A stretch of 5,466 bases of DNA. Source: Clostridiales bacterium (lineage in GTDB: Bacteria > Bacillota > Clostridia > Lachnospirales > WQUN01). This document shows, piece after piece, positions 1-5,466 of the stretch. The notes below the pieces were generated by a model that saw nothing but the letters and a program-made list of their open reading frames with translations, ran no database searches and had not been told where the DNA came from. A program made the translations under genes and the position numbers. Positions within the stretch are counted from its first letter, which is position 1. The number at the start of each line of letters is the position of its first letter. Location: positions 1 to 5,466 of the forward strand of contig JAISRJ010000249.1 of assembly GCA_031273705.1 (NCBI GenBank), read 5' to 3'.

Positions 1-1
1 A

Positions 2-502
2 GAGGATTACTTAGCTTATGCTTATGAAATAAACCGAGAATCATATGATTCTATTGCATCCATATTTATCGGCGACCCACGTGTAATCGTCAGTCATAAC
101 GGTTGCGGCGATAAGGAAGGCTGTTGTTCAGCCGTTACTTATAATGCCGCAAACTCCTCGCTAAAAAATGACTCAAGCGGCAATGACATAGTTGAAGTGC
201 ATACAATAGACGTAGAGTTTGCGGGCAAAGACATTACATATTTGAAAATAAATACGGTCGGCACTGAAATGGATGTGTTAAAAGGCGCGGCGTCAACTAT
301 TAAAAGATGTTTGCCCAAGTTAGCGGCGGCGATCTTTATGCAAGAAGATTTGTGGCATAAGGTTCCCGAGTTTATTTGGTCCATCGACGGTCGTTATGAC
401 ATCTACTTTCGCCAGTATGCCCCTCAGGCGACCATTTGTTTAGCCGTGCCTCCGTCTGTTACTCATTATAAAAAGCGTGGATCTCCTGAAGGAATGACTT
501 AA
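2..502 (+). CDS. FkbM-family SAM-dependent methyltransferase, C-terminal part (5' end outside window)
   Basis: The frame is open from the left edge to TAA at 500-502, giving 166 residues of a longer protein. A GTG at 197 lies inside the domain and is not the start. The fragment begins in the Rossmann-type methyltransferase fold: YAYEINRESY (about residues 6-15) resembles the strand-2 motif whose Glu (E9) usually binds the SAM ribose. The segment at residues 82-102 (KINTVGTE, then MDVLKGA) matches the FkbM signature usually written K-[IM]-D-x-E-G-x-E followed by a leucine-lysine-glycine turn. The tail (KLAAAIF, EDLW, YDIYFRQY) fits the C-terminal strands. Such enzymes usually O-methylate sugars or other small molecules. 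The acidic residues expected at N84 and V86 are absent, so activity is uncertain. The gene ends 2 nt before glf, which supports a glycan-modification role (inference). The substrate cannot be told. Confidence 0.8.
   Translation, partial: EDYLAYAYEINRESYDSIASIFIGDPRVIVSHNGCGDKEGCCSAVTYNAANSSLKNDSSGNDIVEVHTIDVEFAGKDITYLKINTVGTEMDVLKGAASTIKRCLPKLAAAIFMQEDLWHKVPEFIWSIDGRYDIYFRQYAPQATICLAVPPSVTHYKKRGSPEGMT
488..494 (+). promoter_or_regulatory. Ribosome binding site of glf, inside the end of the upstream gene
   Basis: GAAGGAA lies about 10 nt before the GTG at 505 and overlaps the last codons of the methyltransferase gene. It supports the GTG as the true start and suggests that ribosomes finishing the first gene can restart on glf. 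Confidence 0.55.
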
Positions 503-504
503 CA

Positions 505-1590
505 GTGTACGACTGGATTATTGTGGGCGCGGGTCTATTCGGGGCTGTATTTGCGAACGAAGCGTCCGTTAAAGGGAAAAAGTGCCTTGTAATAGATAAA
601 AGAAATCACATAGCAGGCAATATGTACTGCGAAAACATCGATGATATTTGGGTACATAAATATGGAGCGCATATTTTCCATACCAATGATAAATTTATTT
701 GGGAATACGTGAATAAATTCGCCGAGTTTAATAACTATATTAATTCGCCCATAGCCAACTATGACGGGGAACTCTACAATCTGCCGTTTAATATGAATAC
801 ATTTTATCGTTTTTGGAAGACGACGGATCCCCATAAAGTAAAGAAAATTATAGAAGGCCAGCGCGAAGAAATCCTTGAAGCGAAAAATCTTGAAGAACAA
901 ATTATTTCTCTGATTGGTACGGATATTTATCGTGTTCTTGTTAAGGAATACACAGAAAAACAATGGGGCCGCAAAGCTGTAGACCTACCCGCGAATATTA
1001 TAAAGCGTCTGCCCGTAAGATTCACGTTTGATAATAATTATTTCAATGACCGCTATCAAGGGATACCCGTCGGAGGGTACAATCAGATTATTGAAAAAAT
1101 GTTGAAGCGTTGCGATGTGAAACTTAACACGAATTATATATCAGCCCGGGATGAGTATCGCTCAAGTGCGGCGAATGTGCTTTTTACAGGCCCAATTGAT
1201 GAATATTTTGATTATTGTTATGGGTATTTAGAATATAGAAGCCTTAAATTTAAGTCTAAGGTATTAAACACAGATAACTATCAAGGCGTCGCCGTTATGA
1301 ATTTTACATCCTCCGCCGAACCGTTTACCAGAATTATAGAACACAAACATTTTGAATTCGGTTCTCAGCCCAGGACGGTTATTACGTATGAATATCCAAA
1401 CGAATGGAAGCCGGGCGCCGATCCATATTACCCGATAAACGATGAAAAAAATACTATACTATACGATAAATATCGGGCTTTGGCGCAAAAAGAAAAAAAC
1501 ATCATTTTCGGCGGACGTCTGGGACGGTATCAATACTTGGATATGGACGCGGTAATCCGACAGGCTCTTGATTTGGCGAACTTGTTTTAA
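505..1590 (+). CDS. glf: UDP-galactopyranose mutase
   Basis: This flavoenzyme interconverts UDP-galactopyranose and UDP-galactofuranose in the cytoplasm, supplying galactofuranose for surface polysaccharides. The 361-residue protein matches the E. coli/Klebsiella enzyme (about 367 residues) almost end to end from memory. The N-terminus has the FAD-binding fold: VGAGLFG (7-13), then DKRNHIAGN (31-39) and HKYGAHIFHT (51-60). Expected active-site residues are present: TEKQWG with W154, RFTFDNNYF with R172, the YQGIPVGGY loop (184-192), TRIIEHKHF with R276, YYP at 308-310, GGRL with R338, and Y344. The two arginines correspond to those that contact the UDP diphosphate in the Klebsiella enzyme. 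GTG is the start because homologues also begin M-Y-D-x-I-I-V-G and a ribosome site lies just upstream. The start is 2 nt after the methyltransferase stop, so co-expression is likely. The gene looks intact, and its sampled stretches are visibly more AT-rich than the conserved 3' half of the ATPase gene. Confidence 0.97.
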   Translation: MYDWIIVGAGLFGAVFANEASVKGKKCLVIDKRNHIAGNMYCENIDDIWVHKYGAHIFHTNDKFIWEYVNKFAEFNNYINSPIANYDGELYNLPFNMNTFYRFWKTTDPHKVKKIIEGQREEILEAKNLEEQIISLIGTDIYRVLVKEYTEKQWGRKAVDLPANIIKRLPVRFTFDNNYFNDRYQGIPVGGYNQIIEKMLKRCDVKLNTNYISARDEYRSSAANVLFTGPIDEYFDYCYGYLEYRSLKFKSKVLNTDNYQGVAVMNFTSSAEPFTRIIEHKHFEFGSQPRTVITYEYPNEWKPGADPYYPINDEKNTILYDKYRALAQKEKNIIFGGRLGRYQYLDMDAVIRQALDLANLF

Positions 1591-1595
1591 TTTTT

Positions 1596-1624
1596 TTGCA
1601 TATCGCATGTCCGTTAAACATAAT
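1596..1624 (+). promoter_or_regulatory. Possible sigma-70-type promoter for the calcium ATPase
   Basis: In the 70-nt gap after glf, TTGCAT (1596-1601) and CATAAT (1619-1624) are separated by exactly 17 nt. The -10 matches consensus at 5 of 6 bases and the -35 only at 3 of 6. Transcription would start near 1631, leaving a leader of about 30 nt with the ribosome site. Read-through from glf is the alternative, because I see no terminator hairpin in this gap. Confidence 0.35.
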
Positions 1625-1648
1625 TATATAAAAATAGTTGTTGCGAAA

Positions 1649-1656
1649 CGGAGTGA
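1649..1656 (+). promoter_or_regulatory. Ribosome binding site that fixes the ATPase start at 1661
   Basis: CGGAGTGA contains GGAG (1650-1653) 7 nt before ATG 1661. Earlier in-frame starts (TTG 1568, ATG 1607) have no comparable site, and they would add residues before the conserved N-terminal domain. Confidence 0.6.
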
Positions 1657-1660
1657 CGTT

Positions 1661-4273
1661 ATGTACTGGAGCATATCATCAGAGGAAGCTGCCAAACGAC
1701 TGGAAACGGATCCCATTAATGGACTCTCACCTATCGAAGCCGAAAAGCGATTGAAAACCCACGGCTTCAATCGTCTAAGAGAAGGTAAAACAAACGGCTT
1801 GTTAATGAAATTTTTCTTGCAGTTTAACGATTTTATGATACTTATTCTGCTTGCCGCCGCCGCTGTTTCGCTTGTGGTGTCCTTCATGAACGGCGAGCGC
1901 GATTTAGCCGAACCGCTGATTATTTTAGCCATTGTTATTCTTAACGCCGCACTGGGTGTATTTCAGGAAAACAAAGCGGAGAAATCCTTGGAAGCTTTAA
2001 AAAAGCTATCTATTCCGACAGCCAGAGTCGTTAGGGATGGAAAAGTCATTCATATCGACGCGACGGAAATTGTGCCCGGCGACATTATACATCTGGAAAC
2101 CGGCGATTATGTACCGGCGGATGCCAGAATCTTACATTCCGTAAATCTAAAGGCCGAGGAGTCCGCCCTAACCGGCGAATCACTCCCTGTTTCTAAACGA
2201 TCTGAAATAATATCGACTGAAGACGTACCAATCGGCGACAGAAGGAATATGCTGTTTTCTGGGTGTGGTATAACTTATGGCAGAGGGTCGGCATTGGTCA
2301 CGGCAACGGGCATGGACACGGAAGTGGGTAAAATCGCCGACATGATTATGGAGCATGACGCGCCTAATACACCCCTTCAACGAAGATTGGCCGTCGTCGG
2401 AAAGACTCTTGGCATAGCGGCGCTTGCAATCTGCGCGGTGATATTCGTTCTGGGCATCTTGCGAAGCCTGGCTCCGTTTCATATGTTTATGACTTCGGTT
2501 AGTCTGGCGGTCGCCGCGATTCCGGAAGGGCTGCCCGCGATAGTCACCATCATGCTGGCACTGGGCGTACAGCGAATGGCAAAGGAAAACGCCATAATCC
2601 GCAAGCTGCCCGCGGTCGAGAGTTTGGGCGGCGCGACCGTGATTTGCTCGGACAAAACCGGTACTTTAACACAAAACAAAATGCGTGTCGTAGAGCGAGT
2701 AGGGAATAACGACGCCTTGTTATACGCCTCTTTATGTTCTAACTGCGAAATAAGTTCGGAAGGTGAACCCATAGGGGATCCTACCGAAGCGGCTTTGATA
2801 AACGCCGCAATCGACGCCGGAAAATTCGGTTTAGGTTCCGAACAATTTGAGTGGCGGCGTATTGATGAAATTCCGTTTGACCCAGAGCGGAAGATGATGA
2901 GCACTTTGCACGTTAATAACGAAAAGGTATATTTATCTATTACAAAAGGCGCGCCGGATGTATTAATGACACGTTGTACATATATTATAGAAGACGGTCA
3001 TACAGTGCCGTTCACATTTACAAAGCGCGCGGATATTACCAAACGTCTGAATCGTATGGCTGAAAAGGCGTTGCGCGTATTGGCGGTGGCTTATGTAAAG
3101 TTTGATTCAAGACCGGACGCGATTGCGGAAAATGATTTGATCTTTGCCGGATTGCTTGGCATGATAGATCCTCCGCGTGAGGAAGTTCCAGAAGCGGTTC
3201 GGGTTTGTCAGGAAGCCGGTATAAAACCGGTAATGATTACAGGGGACCATGAGGCCACCGCTCGGGCGATAGCCAGAAGGATAGGAATACTTAGCAAAGG
3301 CGACCTTTCAATTACCGGCAAAGAAATCGCCGATATGGACGATAAACAATTAGCCGAAAAAATCAAAAATTACAGTGTTTTCGCGCGGGTATCGCCGGAA
3401 CACAAAGTGCGGATTGTAAAGGCTTTCCAGCAAAAAGGCGAGATTGTCGCCATGACCGGCGACGGAGTAAACGACGCGCCCGCTCTTAAAGCGGCGGACA
3501 TCGGCTGCGCTATGGGTATAAACGGAACGGAAGTCGCGAAAGGCGCGGCCGATATGGTACTGACGGACGATAATTTCGCTACAATAGTTAAAGCCGTGCG
3601 AGAAGGCAGAGGCATATACGCCAATATCCGCAAAGCGGTACATTTTCTGCTATCAAGTAATATCGGCGAGATAATGACCATCTTCGTGGCGATTTTGATG
3701 GGCTGGCAGACGCCTCTTTCGCCTATTCATCTGCTATGGATTAACCTGGTAACGGATTCTTTGCCCGCGATTGCGCTGGGAATGGACCCGGCGGAGGAAG
3801 GCATTATGACGCGCAAGCCCATAAACCCAAAGACCGGATTATTTGCTGGCGGCTTGTGGTATAGAATAGCGGCAGAGGGATTAATGATTGGCTTCTTGGC
3901 GCTTTGCGCCTTCGGTATCGGAGCCGTATGGTTCGGTAGCCACAATACCGGCATAACCATGTGTTTCGCGACACTTAGCGTATCTCAGTTGGTTCACGCG
4001 TTTAACATGCGCAGCGAGGAATCTATATTCAAAATTGATCTGTTGGGAAATGTGTATTTGGTAGGCGCTTTAATAATTGGGATTATAATGCAAGTCGCGG
4101 TTATAAATATTCCTCGGCTTTATGAAATTTTTAAAGTCACACCACTCGGCGGACAGGAATGGACTATCGTTGCTATTTTATGCTTAATGCCTGTCTTTGT
4201 TGTAGAAGCGCAGAAATATCTGGATTACGTATTACAAAAAAGAAAATCCCTTGAAATAGCTACCTTGAAATAG
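1661..4273 (+). CDS. Calcium-transporting P-type ATPase, type II (SERCA/PMR1-like)
   Basis: A membrane pump that uses ATP to export a cation, most likely Ca2+ (possibly Mn2+ too). The 870 residues fit bacterial SERCA-like pumps. Order: N-terminal cation-ATPase domain (about 1-55), M1 (58-78) and M2 (83-104), actuator domain with TGES (171-174), M3 (250-268), M4 with PEGLP (288-292), phosphorylation motif DKTGTLT (331-337, phosphorylated D331), nucleotide domain with GDPTE (372-376), FDPERK (406-411) and KGAP (429-432), then DPPR (503-506), TGDH (527-530), hinge TGDGVNDAP (599-607), and M5-M10 from about 660 to 855. Ion-site residues seen: E289 in M4, N667 and E670 in M5, and N695, T698 and D699 in M6. 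At the SERCA Glu908 position in M8 there is Q776. The set matches Ca2+ pumps rather than Na/K, H+ or heavy-metal pumps. ATG 1661 is chosen on its ribosome site and the family N-terminus. A tandem duplication affects the last codons. Confidence 0.95.
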   Translation: MYWSISSEEAAKRLETDPINGLSPIEAEKRLKTHGFNRLREGKTNGLLMKFFLQFNDFMILILLAAAAVSLVVSFMNGERDLAEPLIILAIVILNAALGVFQENKAEKSLEALKKLSIPTARVVRDGKVIHIDATEIVPGDIIHLETGDYVPADARILHSVNLKAEESALTGESLPVSKRSEIISTEDVPIGDRRNMLFSGCGITYGRGSALVTATGMDTEVGKIADMIMEHDAPNTPLQRRLAVVGKTLGIAALAICAVIFVLGILRSLAPFHMFMTSVSLAVAAIPEGLPAIVTIMLALGVQRMAKENAIIRKLPAVESLGGATVICSDKTGTLTQNKMRVVERVGNNDALLYASLCSNCEISSEGEPIGDPTEAALINAAIDAGKFGLGSEQFEWRRIDEIPFDPERKMMSTLHVNNEKVYLSITKGAPDVLMTRCTYIIEDGHTVPFTFTKRADITKRLNRMAEKALRVLAVAYVKFDSRPDAIAENDLIFAGLLGMIDPPREEVPEAVRVCQEAGIKPVMITGDHEATARAIARRIGILSKGDLSITGKEIADMDDKQLAEKIKNYSVFARVSPEHKVRIVKAFQQKGEIVAMTGDGVNDAPALKAADIGCAMGINGTEVAKGAADMVLTDDNFATIVKAVREGRGIYANIRKAVHFLLSSNIGEIMTIFVAILMGWQTPLSPIHLLWINLVTDSLPAIALGMDPAEEGIMTRKPINPKTGLFAGGLWYRIAAEGLMIGFLALCAFGIGAVWFGSHNTGITMCFATLSVSQLVHAFNMRSEESIFKIDLLGNVYLVGALIIGIIMQVAVINIPRLYEIFKVTPLGGQEWTIVAILCLMPVFVVEAQKYLDYVLQKRKSLEIATLK

Positions 4274-4276
4274 CTA
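4249..4276. repeat. Perfect 14-bp tandem duplication across the ATPase stop codon
   Basis: The unit CCTTGAAATAGCTA occurs at 4249-4262 and again, with no spacer, at 4263-4276. The two copies are read in different frames: the first as part of S-L-E-I-A, the second as T-L-K and then TAG at 4271-4273. With one copy removed the frame would read S-L-E-I-A-K and stop at TAA, one residue shorter after the shared S-L-E-I-A. Confidence 0.9.
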
Positions 4277-4281
4277 AGTAA

Positions 4282-4350
4282 TATGAAAGAGGGCTGTATC
4301 GGCGCGATTTTAAAAAATCGTTTTGATACAGCCCTTTCATACTTTTTTTT
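4282..4350 (+). terminator. Rho-independent terminator after the calcium ATPase
   Basis: A 10-bp perfect stem pairs GGGCTGTATC (4291-4300) with GATACAGCCC (4325-4334). It is extended outward by TATGAAA (4282-4288) pairing with TTTCATA (4335-4341) across a 2-nt bulge. The loop contains a small second hairpin, CGATTT (4305-4310) with AAATCG (4315-4320). Eight T residues follow at 4343-4350. It begins 8 nt past the ATPase stop. Confidence 0.9.
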
Positions 4351-4362
4351 CATATTCATATG

Positions 4363-4371
4363 TGATAAAAT
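4363..4371 (+). promoter_or_regulatory. Extended -10 promoter candidate for popT
   Basis: TGATAAAAT contains TG-A followed by TAAAAT, a TG-extended -10 with 5 of 6 consensus bases. The -35 position would fall in the terminator T tract and has no good match, which extended -10 promoters can tolerate. Transcription would begin near 4378, just before the ribosome site at 4385. The preceding terminator makes a separate promoter for popT necessary unless there is read-through. Confidence 0.45.
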
Positions 4372-4384
4372 AACTAAATAACGC

Positions 4385-4394
4385 AAAGGAGGGG
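4385..4394 (+). promoter_or_regulatory. Strong Shine-Dalgarno site that points to a non-ATG start for popT
   Basis: AAAGGAGGGG includes AAGGAGG, close to a perfect anti-SD match. The only in-frame codons at a workable distance are ATT 4401 and ATT 4404, 8 and 11 nt after AGGAGG. No ATG, GTG, TTG or CTG lies in frame between the TAA at 4371 and ATG 4434, which is 41 nt away and too far for this site. Confidence 0.8.
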
Positions 4395-4403
4395 TTTACA
4401 ATT

Positions 4404-5237
4404 ATTGACTGGATTTTACGGTTAGTAAAAGGAATGTTTATTGGTACGGGTTTTATTTTGCCGGGTGTAAGCGGAGGAGCGTTGGCGGCGGTGTTTGGCA
4501 TCTACGAGCGCTTGATTTCTTTTATCGCCAACCTTACAAAGGATTTTGTGCGGAACTTAATGTATTTTATTCCGGTGGGCATAGGAATGTTACTAAGCGT
4601 TGTTTTATGTTCCGCCGCCTTAAGCTACTTTTTTGATTTTTATATGGTGGAGATCCTGTGGTTTTTTGCGGGGGCGATAATCGGAACCTTGCCGACGTTA
4701 TGGAAACAGGCGGGTAAGGAAGGGCGAGGATCAATTGACATTATTATTTTGGCCGTCAGCGCGGTCGCGGGGTTTATCTTCCTATATTCTCTAAAAAATA
4801 TCGCTGCCGAGATACCTCTAAACACATTTACATGGATAGCGGCGGGGGCGATAATCGCGTTAGGTTTTCTTATTCCAGGGCTAAGCCCGTCAAATTTTCT
4901 GCTATATATGGGTATGTATGACAAAATGACCAATGCCTTCAAACAGTTAGATCTATCCGTTCTTATTCCCATAGGAATCGGAGGGTTACTTTGCGTTTTG
5001 GCGCTATCAAAATTGGTCGAATGGCTTCTTAAAAAAATTTACTCCAATCTATTCCATTTTATACTTGGCATAGTGGCGGCGTCAACGATAATGATCTTAC
5101 CTATTCCGCTAAACTACGATTACCTGGGTATCACATACAGCTATTCGGGTTCCGGTACAATTATCTGCCTTCTATCCGTCGCCGCGGGCATTGCCTTGGG
5201 CTGGTGGATGTGCACCCTGGAAGAAAAATACAAATAA
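4404..5237 (+). CDS. popT: DUF368 membrane protein, polyprenyl-phosphate translocase (PopT family), probable ATT start
   Basis: DUF368 proteins were recently shown in several bacteria to return undecaprenyl phosphate, the lipid carrier for wall and surface glycans, across the cytoplasmic membrane. From ATT 4404 the product is 277 residues, usual for the family. Nearly the whole protein is hydrophobic, with some eight or more membrane segments. The family motif LPGVSGG is at residues 19-25 followed by FGIYE (31-35). A second copy, IPGLSPS (157-163) followed by MGMYD (169-173), has the same internal spacing and suggests two pseudo-symmetric halves. Residues upstream of ATG 4434 (DWILRLVKG) belong to the conserved family N-terminus, and the strong ribosome site precedes two ATT codons. 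I chose 4404 because relatives I remember start M-x-W; 4401 is possible. If ATT is a sequencing error, ATG at the same place would do. The short C-terminal tail is charged (EEKYK). The gene sits after a terminator and converges on the next one. Confidence 0.85.
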   Translation: MDWILRLVKGMFIGTGFILPGVSGGALAAVFGIYERLISFIANLTKDFVRNLMYFIPVGIGMLLSVVLCSAALSYFFDFYMVEILWFFAGAIIGTLPTLWKQAGKEGRGSIDIIILAVSAVAGFIFLYSLKNIAAEIPLNTFTWIAAGAIIALGFLIPGLSPSNFLLYMGMYDKMTNAFKQLDLSVLIPIGIGGLLCVLALSKLVEWLLKKIYSNLFHFILGIVAASTIMILPIPLNYDYLGITYSYSGSGTIICLLSVAAGIALGWWMCTLEEKYK

Positions 5238-5241
5238 CCGC

Positions 5242-5263
5242 GCCCGCCCCGCCGGGGGCGGGC
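5242..5263. terminator. GC-rich hairpin between convergent genes
   Basis: GCCCGCCCC (5242-5250) pairs perfectly with GGGGCGGGC (5255-5263) around a 4-nt loop. It starts 5 nt after the popT stop and ends 7 nt before the stop of the minus-strand gene. No T tract follows on the plus strand, and on the minus strand only a few scattered T residues follow. It is probably a shared bidirectional transcript end or a 3'-end stabiliser rather than a classical intrinsic terminator. Confidence 0.6.
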
Positions 5264-5270
5264 AAATATG

Positions 5271-5466
5271 TCAGAGCGCTTCTACCTGCCCCAAGTTTTT
5301 CAAAAGTATTGAATTTGACCCGTCGGGTTGTCGGATCATTTCTATCGCGCCGTCGTTCCACAATTCCGCCGGAAATTTCAGCTCAATGCCGTTTTCGGCT
5401 TTTATTTTTTGGATACCGAATTGCTGGCGCACGAATTTTTCACCCAGCGTCATATCCGCTCTTAGA
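5271..5466 (-). CDS. C-terminal end of a probable nucleoid-associated protein (NA37/YejK-like), 5' part outside window
   Basis: The minus-strand frame is open from the right edge to TGA at 5273-5271 and shows 64 residues. The ATG at 5453 is not the start: four sense codons (L-R-A-D) precede it up to the edge. Visible features are TLGEKFVRQQFGI, then GIELKFPAELWND, then PDGSNSILLKNLG. This pattern, a short stretch resembling G-I-E-I-x-x-P, about 15 residues and then P-D-G-x-x-S-I-x-x-K-N, resembles the C-terminus of 37-kDa nucleoid-associated proteins of clostridia-like bacteria as I remember them. Those proteins associate with DNA and the nucleoid, and their exact role is poorly defined. The assignment rests on a short tail and memory of the family. 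That it is a coding 3' end is more certain than its name. It converges on popT with 33 nt between the stops. Confidence 0.55.
   Translation of the reverse strand, partial: LRADMTLGEKFVRQQFGIQKIKAENGIELKFPAELWNDGAIEMIRQPDGSNSILLKNLGQVEAL

Noticed and set aside
535..963. Minus-strand open frame of 142 residues inside glf
   Set aside because: It lies opposite a clearly conserved gene and its translation shows no recognisable domain. It is a shadow frame.
1588..1600. T-rich run right after the glf stop as a terminator
   Set aside because: Seven T residues follow the stop, but I find no stable hairpin just upstream, so an intrinsic terminator is not supported.
1568..1660. Longer N-terminus for the ATPase from TTG 1568 or ATG 1607
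   Set aside because: TTG 1568 overlaps glf by 23 nt, neither start has a ribosome site, and the added residues do not belong to the family. GGAG 7 nt before ATG 1661 fits better.
2180..2904. Minus-strand open frames inside the ATPase gene
   Set aside because: They overlap conserved ATPase motifs on the other strand, and their translations show no family resemblance and no ribosome sites I would trust.
5161..5361. Minus-strand frame across the popT end, hairpin and convergent gene
   Set aside because: It spans a GC-rich hairpin and two better-supported genes in other frames. Its composition (many Arg, Pro, Gly) is typical of a chance frame.
5271..5453. A complete 60-residue small protein on the minus strand starting at ATG 5453
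   Set aside because: The frame continues without a stop to the window edge, and the residues before the Met fit a longer protein, so it is treated as a 3' fragment.
1..5466. Defence system, mobile element, CRISPR array or RNA gene
   Set aside because: No transposase or integrase, inverted terminal repeats, spaced repeats, tRNA-like cloverleaf or rRNA segment was recognised by eye. Gaps between genes are all under 131 nt.

Overview
The window reads as ordinary bacterial chromosome. Firmicutes-type or related bacteria are suggested by strong Shine-Dalgarno sites, a SERCA-like P-type ATPase, a DUF368/PopT protein and a probable NA37-family tail. That is a judgement from gene content, not a phylogenetic result. 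It holds four genes on the plus strand (the first cut by the left edge) and the 3' end of one minus-strand gene. I see no mobile element, tRNA, rRNA or CRISPR array.

Left block (1-1590): the end of a cell-surface glycan cluster. The C-terminal part of an FkbM-like methyltransferase stops 2 nt before a GTG-started UDP-galactopyranose mutase (glf). The tight spacing suggests an operon that continues off the left edge. Glf makes UDP-galactofuranose; the methyltransferase could modify a sugar of the same glycan (inference).

Middle block (1591-4350): a 70-nt gap with a weak promoter-like sequence leads to an 870-residue type II calcium-transporting P-type ATPase. All catalytic motifs and most calcium-binding residues are present. 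A perfect 14-bp tandem duplication overlaps its stop codon and appears to have changed its last residues. A long hairpin with an eight-T tract follows and should terminate transcription.

Right block (4351-5466): a DUF368 membrane protein, the family recently identified as polyprenyl-phosphate translocases (PopT), follows an extended -10 promoter candidate and a near-perfect ribosome binding site. That site points to an ATT start codon, not to the first ATG, which lies inside the conserved N-terminus. A GC-rich hairpin then separates it from a convergent minus-strand gene whose visible 64 residues resemble the C-terminus of nucleoid-associated NA37/YejK-type proteins.

Functionally, glf and popT both serve envelope glycan biology: one supplies a nucleotide sugar, the other returns the lipid carrier. 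They are separated by the ATPase and a terminator, so they are probably not one transcript. No clearly novel system is visible. The most unusual points are the ATT start of popT, the duplication at the ATPase stop and the altered FkbM motif.
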